A DNA stretch of 64,000 bases from Corticium candelabrum (GCF_963422355.1 NC_085086.1:2658917-2722916); one strand, 5' to 3'. Shown: positions 36,689 to 48,469, numbered from the stretch's first letter. The notes: a model not told the origin generated them from the sequence alone. Numbers and translations: made by a program.

Positions 36689-37428
36689 GAAGTCTAGGTA
36701 TGGACTTAGATCCGTTGTAACGACAGTGGTATGGTATTTACTGACATAGAAATTGATATCGGCAAAGATTGACAATCAGCAGTGTTAGATGCAGCACAGT
36801 GAAGTAAAGGATTGATTGTACGGGACGTGTGAATAGTTGACTGTAGGTAGCATTCAACTCCTGAAGGTGTTTTCTTAGTGGTCAAGTACACACAGTCCCT
36901 AGCTACAATACAGAAGGATGGGGCGACGGAAATTCATATAGCGTTTTCGTCGCCGTTTGCTCACTTAGACGAATCGTTCTTAAACTCATCTGTAGTTGGA
37001 CACGAACAAATTTGAGATTTGCGCGCGCGCGCGCGTGTGTGTGTGTGCGTAGAAGCCTCGTTACGCTCGGCAACAATCCTAGTGTCTTTCTTCAAGAAGC
37101 TTACTGTACACAGCCAACAAACATAAGCAGAGAATGGGGCACACGAGTTGTTTAGGCGATTCCCCGTATGTATAACAAAGCTTAAAATTTGTTCTCGCAG
37201 TCTACGTACGAGTGACGTCACTGTGCCCAAGCGTTCATGCCTGAGGTAAGAAAGGGCTAAAGTGCTAAACCCTTGAACAGCTGCGGCGCAGGTGTACTGG
37301 TATTTGCTAGCTAGCGAATTAGATCTAGTGCTACTGAACTCAACGTGTAGTGATCAACAATAAGTAGATAACATTCTCAAAACAAAGTGAATAGATTATA
37401 CCGATCAGTGAAATAAAGAAGTGTTTAT

Positions 37429-38945
37429 TTATTGTCGACTAGACACATAGTTGTTGGCTACAGTGACCACGGTAGTGACAATCATCAGCAGAAAACTGGC
37501 GAAACCAAAAATTGAGGTAGAGATGTGAAAATCGAATGCAGCTGTCAGGCCTCCAACAATGGGAGCACCTAGTGCTCCAGACAAATATATAGCTGCTAAC
37601 AACAGTCTTGATATAGCTCCATCCATGCAATCCCATGTTCTTTTGGTAGCCTCTTGAAATGGAAGTGCTCATGACATCGGGACCAGCCGATATTACAACC
37701 ATAGCCATTCCAAATCCAAATAATGTTGATCCAACGTACACATACCATGGCTTAGGAGAGAGAAACGAGAACATAAGAGATGGACCAAATAACATCATTC
37801 CACACGTTTCTACTAGTAACCCAATGATCATAACAATTCGTGGACTAGTGGCATCCACCACCAGACCAATTACAACAGCAAAGACAAGATACACTACCCC
37901 TGCGATGAGAAATATCAATCCAATATGAGCAGCACCTCAACCAAACTCATTTTCAGAAACACTGCATAGGATGTCTGAAAAAGTGCAAAAGCTGCATAGC
38001 AACTGGACATGTTCACGAGAACTAGAACTATAGATGGTATCTGCAGAAGCTGTAATGATGACACAGATTGATCATCATGATCATCGACTTGATCACCATC
38101 AGTACTTTCAGTTAGTGAATGACTGGCTGGCAGTAGAAGCCACAATAGCGGCATAAACAACAATAAAACACCACCAATGATCACAAAAGGAAAATTAAAG
38201 CCTTCAACCTGATACAGAAATCCACCAAACAGTGCTCCGCAGACCAAACCAAGAATGACAGCAAATTCGTAAAGAGCCCAAATAGTACCCGTATGAACAG
38301 GAAACATGCCTAGCAACAGAGCCGTCGATGTTGCATTAAATGCAGCTTCTCCAAATCCCATCGCAAGTCTTATAACAATACTGAGTGCAATGAATGGTGA
38401 CCACTCTTTTACATACTCCAGAAAACCAAAAATCACTGTACATCCGCCGGCCAAGAAAGCCCGGATGTCATCAGGAACCTGCAACCCAACGGATTTATGT
38501 ATCCTCCGATAAACAGCAACACGAAAGAAGAGGAGAGCTCAATACTACCGACCATTATACCAACTTCCGTGTCTGCTTTCGAGCCTTTCCTTTTCGGCAG
38601 CAAACTGTGGGTAGAAGGAAGCAGGCAAGTAGATGCAGATTTAGTTCACGAAGCAGCCCAACAAAATCACTGCCACAGTCACGTACTGACGCAGCCATCT
38701 AGATCTCTTTGAAGGTATCGTGATCGTTAACGTTTGGATTTCATCGGTAGTCGACGGAGAGCTTGAGAGAAGAGGAAGATCTTCATCCAAAATATTGCAG
38801 TACTATGATAATAATGAGCTCAACATGATGTCTTCTAACTTCGTTCATGATTTGATGGCTGTTCGGAGGCGTAAAATTTAGAACTAAACGCACGTAATAT
38901 CCCATGACAGCAAGGTTGGGCTTCAGGTTTGGGACACGTGATCAT
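37429..38945 (-). pseudogene. MFS transporter pseudogene, SLC18B1-like (unit 1)
   Basis: Minus strand, one-exon remains of a 12-helix major-facilitator protein. Pieces in order: RSRWLRQYVTVAVILLGCF (helix 1), FVSLFIGGYINPLGWRF-type region, FPVHTGTIWALYEFAVILGL, CGALFGGFLYQVEGF, VFAVVIGLVVDATS, FGFGMAMVVISAGPDV and LSGALGAPIVGGLTAAF. The order and sequence resemble the SLC18B1 vesicular polyamine transporter group. Frame breaks shared with unit 2 lie near 38605, 37965 and 37665; this copy has a further private one-base loss near 38463 and a stop near 37937. A transport function is therefore lost. AATAAATAAA overlaps the stop. Confidence 0.75.
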
Positions 38946-39799
38946 GCAGATCGCTCTGCTAGTAGGTCGAGAAAGTGGCGAAAATAGACGAACGCTAATT
39001 GCCTTTGAAATTTCTTGGTTCACTGTAGAGATAGCTTCAAGCGGTCAAAGAGTAAAAACATGACAAAATTATTTCTGTAGTTGGTGATTTTTGCCAATCG
39101 AGCAGCCTCATTGCGGAAGTTCGAGCCAGCCTATTTCTCGAGGTGAGATACTGTACCTGGCCTCAGCAGTGGTTGCGTATAGCAGTGCAATGTCAGCTAT
39201 ATCAGTGAATTAGAAGCGACATCACTGAGCAATGTCTGATCTTTGCTGCAGCGTATTGCTTGTAATTTCATATCTATTGACAATGTAGTTGTGCATGGTA
39301 GCTATAGCTAGGGTGACGTGCATGTAGTGTATACAGAGTCTGAGAGTACATGTACTAACTAGACTAGAGACTATATCTAGGTATTCAGCAGCGTAGGAAG
39401 ATGTTCGCGAGCGGGGGAGGGGGGGCGCTGTACATGTACGTACTGTGGATGTCATCACCAGTACGCAAAAACAGTGGCGTAGGAAGCGTAGCGGCTGGCC
39501 GCCTCACTTTTCAAAAAGTGGCTTTCCGCCAGCTGCTCATTGCCGGTAACTTCCGTTGTTACTTGTGTCGATTAAATAAGTAATATATTTCAGCATGAAT
39601 GTGAGCAAACTTAATGTGCGCTAGATTGCTCGCTGTACAGCGCACAGGCGCGTCCGTTATATGAATGAATGAATGATATATTTCTGTCGAACCTAAAAAG
39701 GTACAATTCCCTCTTGGGGCAAACATAAAAACAACTAAGACATAAGACGTACAGCTAACAGACTACAAAATATACCAACTACAACAGACAGCACAAACT
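38946..39799. other. Intergenic of unit 1
   Basis: A segment near 39390-39500 (GTAGGAAGATGTTCGCGAGCGGG) resembles 33957-34013, so it is a repeat. A (GAAT)n run lies at 39661-39676. No gene recognised. Confidence 0.45.
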
Positions 39800-42190
39800 A
39801 CACAAACTCGAGCCACTGTTTGTGGTTCATGAAGGTGGCTAGTCTTGTGTGGTCGGACCTGTTGATACAGTGCCTTCACCTTTAAGAGTTGCCCAGTCTC
39901 GGGGTACTCTAAAGCTTTCCTCTGATGATCATCAATATCAACAATTCTGTAAAGATAGAGTTATAATGCAACACTAACTACAATATTATCATAAGCATTG
40001 AAATAAACACATAATTACAGTTATGACTGTGGGATTTGAACACATCTTCGTACCTATAAGGGGCAGTCCACAAAGCATCTAACTTTCCACCCTTCCGTCC
40101 CACATTCTTCATAACCTTTCGAAGAACAAGGTCACCAATGGAAAACTGAAAAACTTTGACCCCTTTTAATTTCCGTTTAGCAAATTGTTTCTGTTGCTTG
40201 GCTTGGGCTTCTAAAACATTTTGCTGAACCTAGCAATATTAACAGAAACTATTAAGATTGTAAGACATAATAGTAGTACAACGCTTCTTTGCCTGTTGGT
40301 CAACACGTGTCATCAAACTATCTCTGTTTGCCACCATTCTGTCCATGTCTGCATCACTTTCAAAGATAGCTTCCTCCTTATTGTTAGCAGTCTCTTCCAA
40401 AGTTTCCTCTTCTTCTTCCATCTACAAAATAATTATAGCTAACAAATTGGTTCAAGACTGAATGAGGAACAACAATGAATGTGTTTACTTCTATCGGAGT
40501 TCTTGGATGCCGACCAAACATAAGGAAGAATGGACTGTACTTCGTAGACGCCTGTTTTTGAGCACGTATGGAAAAGGCAACATCATCAAGAAAGTTGTCC
40601 CAATCATTTTGGTGCTCATTGACAAGCTTGGCAAGTCAAACTTTCAAGGTCTGATTGGTGCGTTCATCAGGCCATTACTCTGAGGATGGTATGCACTTGT
40701 CACCGACCGCTTGATGTTAAACCTTCTGCAAAACTCTGTGTTGACCTGAAAATACATGCAAAATATTTTACATCATACGACAAACTTAATGGACAAGAAA
40801 ATGTAGTTATGAGGTCAAAGAATTCTGTATAACATTCCTTCTACCCAATATCAAGTCTTCCATCAATCCATAAGCTATGCCCAAAACAATGAGCATGCAT
40901 AAGAAAGCCTGCATAGGTTGCCATGATCTAAAAATGTAATTAAAGAAACAACATTTCATAAATATATCTAATGTATATTAATTTGGTAATTAAAATTAAT
41001 TAGTGTGAAAAACAGAAATGACATGCCATTCTTACTTGTGAAACAAACTCTCTCCCTGATCAGAAAGAAGTCTTTTGGGGGCACCCCGTCTGTAAAATAC
41101 AAGACCATATTACCAGTTTCACAAGTGCCTGCGGCTGATTGTTGACATTGAAGATAAATTGAACTTGTACCTGCATAGGAAAGTTCTATTCTCTGTACCA
41201 CACCATTGGCAGTCTTGTCCTTCAATGAGTAGAAATCCACAAATTTTGTGTAGTAGTCTGTAAAGGTAAGAATGTACATAAACCCGGCATCAGTTGTTGG
41301 TAGTGGTCCTAAAAGGGATAGCAACAATAACATGGTCTTAACTAAAATTCAGATGATACAACACAGCTAGCAATTTCTATAAAAGCTACAAAGCTGGTAC
41401 ATACCAATAAGATCCATCCCAATCAGTTCTAGAGGCGCCTTTACCCTAATAGGCTTCAACTCTGGAGCCTACGTCTTTAGTTTGTCATACCTCTGACAGC
41501 GATCACAAGATTTGCACTGTAGAATGACATTGTCAAATCGTTATAGTTTACAAAATAATTCTATTTTATACAAAATCTATTTACATATTCAATGACATCT
41601 TCCCTCATGCCATTCCATGTGTAGAACTTGGAGACTTTGGCAAGTGTGTTGTTGATTCCACTGTGTCCACCCATGGGGTTAGAGTGGTATTGATGAAGAA
41701 TTTCTGTTATTTCATCTAGCTGATAAATAACTTTCTTCCTCGTGTCTTTCCTAACTCCAATGTAAATCAATTCCTTTCCTGTAATGGAAACATGAAATAC
41801 TGTCAAACGTTTATAACTTGCTGGAGACCAATAGAGGTTGATTCGATTGTTTATATGAATGGAAATGTTGTGTTGTTGAAACAAATCAGATATTAAAACA
41901 TTGCACCACACACAATGAGTCAAAATAGTGATAGCATATGACATAGCTCAGTCAAATTATTACAAAACATTTGGTTAGGAGACGACAGTCCAAAAATCCC
42001 TACTCTGCCAACGCACTAAATAATAAAATTCTACAAACATTGTATAAGAAATAAATAAATTAGTATTGTTAGTTATATATTAATCAACTATTTTAATACG
42101 TTACAACAATGTAAAACACTGGGTTGAAGTAAATAATTCAGTTGTTAGGAATAATTATGTACTACATAATATGTATATGCTATATACAAT

Positions 42191-42221
<31 letters not shown>

Positions 42222-42640
42222 ATATCTACAACTTTATACAATTGGAAATATAATTATCTATAATAACTATACATTTGTATGACTAGATTCTCTCTTACTT
42301 TTGACATCCCACTGGTGAGTCTTGGCCTGGTTCTTGATGTTTCTGATTTCATTTTTGCTATCCCTGATGGAAGGCTTTGTGTCAGGAGATAAGATACCAG
42401 ATTCTGGTATCTCTCTCTGTAGCGACAAAGTCTGGCTTCCCTAGCTGCAATTATAGTTTGCTTCGGATCATCCATGGACTTCTCAAGCGAGTGCACACAA
42501 CTATTGTCTACCCAAGAAACAAAAAACCTCAATATTACGATACCTAGATGTGTGAACAATCTCAGCACGCCGAATGTAGACTTACGCGCGCAAATAGTTG
42601 CTGAGCATGCGCAGACTGTAAAATACAATCTCGGCACGGT
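39800..42640 (-). mobile_element. Integrase-derived multi-exon locus (unit 1), Ginger or gypsy-integrase type
   Basis: Minus-strand pieces of a retroviral-type integrase lie in order, separated by AT-rich gaps with GT/AG borders: a leader exon (about 42300-42540), HHCC zinc-binding part (41480-41780, with HQYHSNPMGGHSG and CDRCQRY), catalytic-core parts (41170-41310 with FTDYYTKF; 41035-41095; 40480-40740 with STKYSPFFLMFG-like sequence), and a C-terminal part (39810-40230). Introns are known in Ginger transposons and in host genes derived from them or from gypsy integrase (GIN1, KRBA2), so either origin fits. No gag, protease or reverse transcriptase is seen nearby. Treated as a fossil: this copy looks broken, with at least two breaks. 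It predates the segmental duplication. Confidence 0.65.
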
Positions 42641-42819
42641 GACAATCTCGGCACGCTACACCGGTCGACGCTGACTTTGACGTTGAGATGCGAAGAGATC
42701 AACTAGCGCATGCTACTGTAAAGCAGCCTCTCTAGAGAGACACGCGCGCCTGTTATCTGTTGTTAGGGTGCAACTGTCAACACTATGCATGCACGCAATT
42801 TGGAACAAAGGAAGCATGC

Positions 42820-42840
42820 TAATTACTTGCGCATGCTTGC
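42820..42840 (+). promoter_or_regulatory. Conserved FR upstream motif (FR4)
   Basis: TAATTACTTGCGCATGCTTG, 55-75 bp upstream of the FR4 start; CATCTAGAACCGTT just downstream is also shared with FR5 and FR7. Confidence 0.5.
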
Positions 42841-42894
42841 CTGAACGTCATCTAGAACCGTTCGATATTTTTTGGTCTGCGAGTCTGCACTAGA

Positions 42895-43623
42895 ATGGTA
42901 TTCACTTTGGTTGTGATCATTGCTCTATTTACTCTTGCCAACCAGATGGTAGTACAAGCTGCTGACCTGACATGCATTATTGGACCTCATCACAAAGCGT
43001 CTCCTTCACCTGAGCCCGACATTAGAGCAGATACTGCATGCAGCCGATATTCCAGCCTTTCTTGCTGCACAGCTAACACCTCGCATTCAATTGACAAACA
43101 GGGTGAGCGAGAGCTGTACAATCGCCACTGGGATGACTGCAGTGTGATATCAACTGAATGTGAACGGTACCTGAAAGTCGAGAGCTGTTTTTTCTCATGC
43201 GATCCCTATTTTGGACAGTGGAAAACCTCGCAGACGGAGGAATTGCCATTAGCAGGTCTACCTGTATGCGCTTCCTCTTGTGACGAGTGGTTCGACGCAT
43301 GCAAAGACGTACCTGTTTGTGCACAAAACTGGTTAACAGACTTCAAAGAAGATAATGAAACGGGCCGTTTGCATTGCGTCACAAAGACATGTCGTACCTT
43401 TGCAGAGTGGTATCAAAATGGCAAGGGACTGTGTGAAACCATATGGGGAGATGGATACCGATATGTTGCAGATAACGATAATTGTATGGTATTTGACTTC
43501 ACTGGTGACAATCCTAATGCAAACGTGACGAAAGACATCAGTGGAGCTCATAGCTTTGAACGCAGGCAAAGTAGTTTGTCGTTTGTGCTTGCATTCTTGT
43601 CATATATTTTTCTCCAGTTCTGA
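42895..43623 (+). CDS. FR4, folate-receptor-family GPI-anchored protein
   Basis: 242 residues: signal peptide MVFTLVVIIALFTLANQM, then 16 cysteines in the folate-receptor spacing (ACSRYSSLSCC, HWDDCS, CERYLKVESCFFSCDPYFG, LPVCASSCDEWFDACKD, CRTFAEWYQNGKGLCETIWG, NCMVFDFTGDNPNANV) and a hydrophobic GPI-type tail ending FLSYIFLQF. N-glycosylation sequons NTS and NVT are visible. The residue matching human Phe62 is Arg (YNRHWDDC) and that matching Ser174 is Gly (WGDGYRY). An AATAAA signal lies at 43740-43745, about 117 nt past the stop. Duplicate is FR7; 12 of the 17 base differences fall in 43096-43254. Confidence 0.9.
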   Translation: MVFTLVVIIALFTLANQMVVQAADLTCIIGPHHKASPSPEPDIRADTACSRYSSLSCCTANTSHSIDKQGERELYNRHWDDCSVISTECERYLKVESCFFSCDPYFGQWKTSQTEELPLAGLPVCASSCDEWFDACKDVPVCAQNWLTDFKEDNETGRLHCVTKTCRTFAEWYQNGKGLCETIWGDGYRYVADNDNCMVFDFTGDNPNANVTKDISGAHSFERRQSSLSFVLAFLSYIFLQF

Positions 43624-43904
43624 AGAAAGAAACGGTTGGTCAGCAGTACCAGAGTGGAAACTTTATGATGAGATGCATGGTCATACACAAGTCTCTATAA
43701 TATTCCACCCTTTAATATGCCATGATTGTTATGTGTAGCAATAAATGACGTCTGTAGTGCATGCATGTACGTTTCACTTTCTGTCATATAACCGTATTTC
43801 TTTGAATGACACCGTCTTCGAATAAATGGTTCTTCAAATAAACGCTTTGCCTTGTCTATATGAGTCGTTATTAAATGCACTGGATAGTACTACAAAGTCC
43901 ATGT

Positions 43905-44010
43905 GATTATCTAGACTCTTCAAGGTTTCAAGTTCGAGTTACAGTGATGGTGCATGTTTTCCTTGAGCAGGAAGCTCACACGTATTTACCTCTCTCGACT
44001 CAATACTCTA
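43905..44010 (+). repeat. SINE-A fragment
   Basis: Contains GGTTTCAAGTTCGAGTTACAG (B-box-like), then TTTTCCTTGAGCAGGAAGCTC and CCTCTCTCGACTCAATACTC, the SINE-A body. Confidence 0.5.
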
Positions 44011-44127
44011 GGAATATACTTTGTTATATTCTTGCAAAGAAATGGAAAAAACCTTTTGGTTGCAAATATTATCCTGTAGCAGACGGACAGTGTGTGCATT
44101 GGTCTCTACCTATCTGTGTAGTTCGAG

Positions 44128-44270
44128 GCTAATTTGTTGGAAATAGGGATGAAAACCTGAATGTCTAACATGGCTCTCGCGCAGCCTGATTGCTGGAGTT
44201 CGAGTACGTTTGTCTACATCCCGTATGTATTTTCTTTGGTGCAGCTGCACGACTGTCCGGAGCAGTATCA
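44128..44270 (+). repeat. SINE-B copy
   Basis: GAGGCTAATTTGTTGGAAATAGG, GATGAAAACCTGAATGTC and a B-box-like TGCTGGAGTTCGAGTACG; related to 31970, 47840 and 59143. Confidence 0.5.
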
Positions 44271-44899
44271 ACTTGTTTTTCTTACCATGACTGTTAACAT
44301 AGCTTATTCAGACATTTCGGCATCAGTGGATTGTGAGATCAGTAAAAATTTCAAGACATTTCGACAAGCGTCACTGAGGAAGGTTCGATGTCTAGGTTTT
44401 AAATTTCTTATCTACAAACATATTTAGTAATTCATATATACCGGATTTGGTCAACATGCATCAGTGAGCATGCGCAGTAATACTTGTCTGTCTGTGACCG
44501 TGTCTGACTGTGTCCGTGTCTTTCCGTGTCCGTGTCTGTTCGTGTCCGTGTATGTCAGTGATTCATTATTGACAAAGAACTTTAATTAAATCGATCTACA
44601 TGAGGGTGCAGATAAAACAACTTTAGGCTAGTATATCTCACTTGGCACAGTCTGATAAAATGAATATTGTAAGAACAATTAACAACAACAACAACAAAAA
44701 CAAAAACAGCTACTACTGAATAGAGTTCTGAATGCCTAGTCAGGGTCATCCCATGCAGTCAATCGTCTTTCTATCGAACTCTTTGTCTGTATAGGTGTCT
44801 GTCTGTCTGTTTGTCTCTCTGCCTGTCTAATACATCTGTTTGACTTCTTTTGCTTTTCAAATTTCAGCAATTTTTATGTAACGTTTTATTAGGCTTCAG
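44271..44899. other. Intergenic of unit 1
   Basis: Holds GTGTCCGTGTCTGTTC-type short repeats at 44490-44560 and a GTCTGTCTGTCT tract at 44795-44830, the inverted counterpart of the GACA tracts near the other zinc-finger relics. Confidence 0.5.
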
Positions 44900-45383
44900 G
44901 AACTGAGCGTTAATACAATGATTTATCTTCTAGAACCGTTGTATGCAATATTTTAACGACTATTTATATTTTAGATTTATACTATGGAAACAAGTAACAC
45001 ACAAATGTGGTAAATGTGGAAATAAATTCTCTACTGCTTTAGCGTGGTGTCAACACCGTATGACTCATAAAGGAAAATAAATTTTGGAAGGAGTGCGAGA
45101 AAAACCTGTATTTATATCAACTCAAAATGCACACAATATTGCACACAGGTGAAAAACCTTGTAAGCTGTGTAATGAAGTTTACTTACTTTCAAATATCAA
45201 ATAGCCGCCTGCCGTCTAATTAAGTGCCACACTGGAGAAAAATCATATCTATGCAAGGTGTGTCAAACGAAGTTTGGTCGGCCTGATGAATTTATCTTGA
45301 TTATAAGCGTGCACACAAGAGGGACTACATGCATAAGCAAATGTAACGAATGCAAGTACGATTTACAGCACCTACATTTTTCT
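44900..45383 (+). pseudogene. C2H2 zinc-finger gene relic (unit 1)
   Basis: Plus strand: KCGNIFSTALAWCQHRMTH near 45015-45067, HTGEKPCKLCNEV-like near 45147-45180, and CHTGEKSYLCKVCQTKFGRP near 45228-45285. These are C2H2 linkers and Cys pairs in broken frames. Later His residues are degraded. The duplicate ends at 60402. Confidence 0.6.
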
Positions 45384-45549
45384 GATCATATTTTTCATAC
45401 CATTTTGTTTTTAGTGTTTAGTAATAGGATTTTGTTTACATTGCAATTAAGTCTTTCGTGTCATTTGTCTCTAGTTCATTTGGTGTTTTAATTCTCTTTA
45501 TTCAATCTTTCCGATCTAGCTGTGGCATATATGGTGTGACTGTGCATGT

Positions 45550-46050
45550 CGTATAGTGACATGTTCGTGATGCTTGGAGAAAGTTGTAACGTCTTTAGAT
45601 TGTCTGATGTGCTTGATAATTCAGACATGAATTACAAGGCGAAATAGTTGACATTATCTATTGTTTGTGCAATTAACTATTTGCATCAAGTGGAACCATT
45701 CACGGCTATAAATTAGCCCTAAACTGTATTTCTCACATCTTGATTGACTGCCAAACTGTTGGCCGGATCCGACAGCGTCTTGTCTGATCCATAATGATGA
45801 GTGTTAACGTACTCATGCATTCACATGACAGTGACCAGCATCAACTGACATTGACATGTCTTCTCATGACATTATCCAGCGCCCGTTCACTACTATATTT
45901 CTTCATCTCTTTATCGTCGCTTGCTTAACATGATCAGTTATGATGGGATCACGAAGTGAGCCAAAGCATATATGACCTTCAGACTTATTTCAGTTTGTCA
46001 GATACAGTGAAGAATATACCTTACCTGCTCAAGTAGACGTGAGCATGAGA
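45550..46050 (+). pseudogene. Possible kinase-like relic, second copy
   Basis: Plus-strand counterpart of 29830-30470: IVCAINYLHQ near 45662-45695, and a block near 45935-46005 that matches 29960-30035 inverted. Stops interrupt every frame. Confidence 0.25.
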
Positions 46051-46199
46051 TTGAGAATGGATGTTGAAGGTGAGTAGGTTTAGATATATATAACTGATTA
46101 GATATGGATGGGTATTTCCAAAGTTGCTGTGAAAGTTGCCATACTGTTTGCGTAGGGAGAGTTGCTGTCTGGTGTGAATGAAATATCTGATCTATTAAA

Positions 46200-46251
46200 G
46201 CCTCGTGCGCAGGTCCTCATGCACGTTTGGAGATGAGGGTCTCGAGGCTAG
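46200..46251. repeat. Short foldback element AGCCTCG...CGAGGCT
   Basis: AGCCTCGTGCGCAGGTCCTC and, inverted, GATGAGGGTCTCGAGGCT. AGCCTCG blocks also occur at 6105, 7765, 27949, 29638 and 62688. Confidence 0.5.
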
Positions 46252-46633
46252 GAATGTTTAGCTTGGGAAACTTGCAAGATTGCGCGAACTTACACGCGTA
46301 CACAAGACTAATACATATGCCAGAAACTGGGACACGACCGACAATCTTTGCGGGTGACGCAAATTAAGACATTGACCATTGCAGTTGCCCTCAGGCATTC
46401 TATTAAGTTAACTTTAGATCAACGAAGAAAAACTAGAGTGCTGAACTCTATTTTGTTAGTAACAATGCATTCCAACGTCTGTGTGTCCGTTCAATGGTCT
46501 TACATGTAACCTTCAGCTGCGCAACGCTCGGCTATAGCGTAAGTCACTGTAAACTAGCTTTTAGCGCCTGGTTTCTGCCGAGATGGTGCAACTTTCAACA
46601 CCACACTCAATTTGGAACAAAGAAGAGAATGCT

Positions 46634-46655
46634 AATTAGTTGCGCATGCTTGCAT
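46634..46655 (+). promoter_or_regulatory. Conserved FR upstream motif (FR5)
   Basis: TAATTAGTTGCGCATGCTTG upstream of the FR5 pseudogene, still well kept. Confidence 0.45.
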
Positions 46656-46672
46656 AACTTCATCTAGAACCG

Positions 46673-47530
46673 TTGGATGAGTTTTTGGGGTTTGCGAGTC
46701 TGCATGGTTTCAGACATTGTGCAGAAGTGGGATTCACTTTGGTTGTCATCATTGCTCTATTTACTCTGGCCAACCAGATGGTAGTAGAAGCTACTGATCC
46801 GACATTCGTGGTTGGACCTTATCACAAAGTGTCCCCATCACCTGAACACGACGTTAGAGCAGACACTTCCTGCAGCCGATATTCCAGCCTTTCTTGCTGT
46901 ACAGCTAACACCTCGTACTCAATTGACCAACAGGGTGATCGAGAGCTGTACAACCTTTACTGGGATGACTGCGATACGATATCAACCGCATGTGAACGTT
47001 ATCTCAAAGCTGAGAGCTGTTCTTTCGCATGTGATCCATATTTGGGACCGTGGAAGGGTTCGAAATATTTATTATTGTCTGCTGTACCGGTATGCGCTTC
47101 CTATTGTGACGAGTGGTTCGACGCATGCAAAGACGTGCTTATTTGTGCACCAAATTGGTTAGCAGACTTCGAAAGGATAATATGACGGGCGAGTATCATT
47201 GCGTCAATGAGACATGGCGCACTTTTGCAGAGTGGTATCAAAATGGCAAAGGAATGTGTGAGACCATGTGGGGAAATTCCTTCCAATATGATGCAGATAA
47301 CGAGAATTGTATGGTAATGACATTCACTGGCAACAATCCTAATGCGAATGTGACGAACAATCTTACTGTGAAAGTGATGACAGACACCAGCGGAGCTGCT
47401 GGCGTCCTACAGTGGCAAAGAAGTTTCTTGTTTTCCTTGCAGTCTTATCATATATTCTTCTCCAGTTCTGAAGAAACAATTGGCAGAGTTGATGAGATGG
47501 TCACATGTGTAGAATGGCGAACTTCTTGAC
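46673..47530 (+). pseudogene. FR5, folate-receptor-family pseudogene
   Basis: Same plan as the other FR genes but damaged. The usual start ATG reads GTG near 46730 (GAAGTGGGATTC), so only an upstream ATG at 46673 remains. The first domain Cys is Phe (DPTFVVG) and a later one is Trp (NETWRTF). One base is missing near 47172, shifting the frame within DFKEDN. A short insertion (NLTVKVMT) follows NANV, and a second shift near 47435 spoils the GPI tail. The rest (ACSRYSSLSCC-like start, WDDC, CERYLKAESC, CDEWFDACKD, MCETMWGNSFQYDADNENC) is closest to FR1. Confidence 0.85.
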
Positions 47531-47534
47531 ATAC

Positions 47535-47735
47535 CTGAAAGTGTTTGTTACATGTTTAGCAATTAACGTAGTGAACACGTTGTTTACTCTGATTGAATTT
47601 ACGTCTTGTAGTTTTAAAAATCTTTCCTGTTAGATAGAACTGCCAGCATTTTCATACTGTTTGACGTCAAAATGACCACGTGACTTGGTGTGTGTAGCAG
47701 TTCTGCTACAGATACTAATTACAATGAAGTTGTAC
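47535..47735 (+). other. FR5 3' flank shared with FR1
   Basis: Matches, inverted, 2640-2866; contains TTTGACGTCAAAATGACCACG. Confidence 0.55.
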
Positions 47736-47739
47736 TGCT

Positions 47740-47780
47740 GTGGTGTGTGTGTGTGCGTCCGTGCATGCGTGCGTGCGTGC

Positions 47781-47824
<44 letters not shown>
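47740..47824. repeat. (GT)n with GCGT units
   Basis: GTGTGTG, then GTGCGTGCGTGCGTGC, then a GT run. Confidence 0.9.
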
Positions 47825-47825
<1 letters not shown>

Positions 47826-47839
47826 GTGTGGCGTCGGTT

Positions 47840-47995
47840 GCTAACTGTATAGTTTGAGGCTAACTTGCCAGGAATCAGGATGACAATCTGAATGTCAGAC
47901 ATGCCATTCCCGCAGCGGCGGCACCTTATTGCTGGAGTTCGAGTGCGTTTGTCTACATCCCGTGTGTGCTTTCTTTGGCACAACTGCACGACTTT
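47840..47995 (+). repeat. SINE-B copy
   Basis: GAGGCTAACTTGCCAGGAATC, GATGACAATCTGAATGTCAG, GACATGCC and a B-box-like GCTGGAGTTCGAGTGCG. Confidence 0.5.
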
Positions 47996-47999
47996 TCAT

Positions 48000-48200
48000 T
48001 ACACACAGCCTAAAAGGTTTTCACTTGTGTGCACTCTTGTGTGCATTATGAGTTGATATAAATACGTATTTTTCTCGCAGTCCTTGCAAAAAATGTTTAT
48101 CCCCTTTATGAGTCATACAATGTTGACACCACGATGAAGCATTACAGAATATATTTCCACATTTACCACATGTGTGTGTTTGTTTCCATAGTCTAAACCT
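48000..48200 (-). pseudogene. C2H2 zinc-finger gene relic
   Basis: Minus-strand counterpart of 30770-30960: TGTGGTAAATGTGGAAATA (CGKCGN), TGACTCATAAAGG (MTHKG) and AAAACCTTTTAGGC (weak linker). Confidence 0.5.
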
Positions 48201-48350
48201 AAAAATATATTGTTGCTAAAATTTTAAATACCCTGTTTTAGAAGATAATTAATTGTATTTCTGTTAAACGTTTGGTTCATAAGCGTATTAAAATGTTACG
48301 TAAAAATTGCTAAAGTTGGAAAAAGCAAATAAAATCCAACATCAGTATTA

Positions 48351-48418
48351 TAGACAGAGAGATAGACAAACAGACAGACAGACATACAGACAGACCTACA
48401 GACAGACAGATCGACAGA
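48351..48418 (-). repeat. (GACA)n tract at the duplication join
   Basis: GACAGA repeats ending where the second duplication unit begins (GCGCGGAGATGTAATG). Confidence 0.85.
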
Positions 48419-48469
48419 AAGGCGCGGAGATGTAATGTTCGATCGGCTGATCTGCAGCCGGCTAGCGTT

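Larger units (their letters stand above)
33430..48418 (+). repeat. Segmental duplication, unit 1 (about 15 kb)
   Basis: 33430-45383 matches 48419-60402 almost base for base, in the same orientation. Content: FR3, MFS pseudogene, integrase-derived locus, FR4, zinc-finger relic. 45384-48418 (kinase-like relic, FR5, zinc-finger relic, GACA tract) completes the unit and has no partner in unit 2. GCGCGGAG is shared at the left edge and at the join near 48420. Confidence 0.9.
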
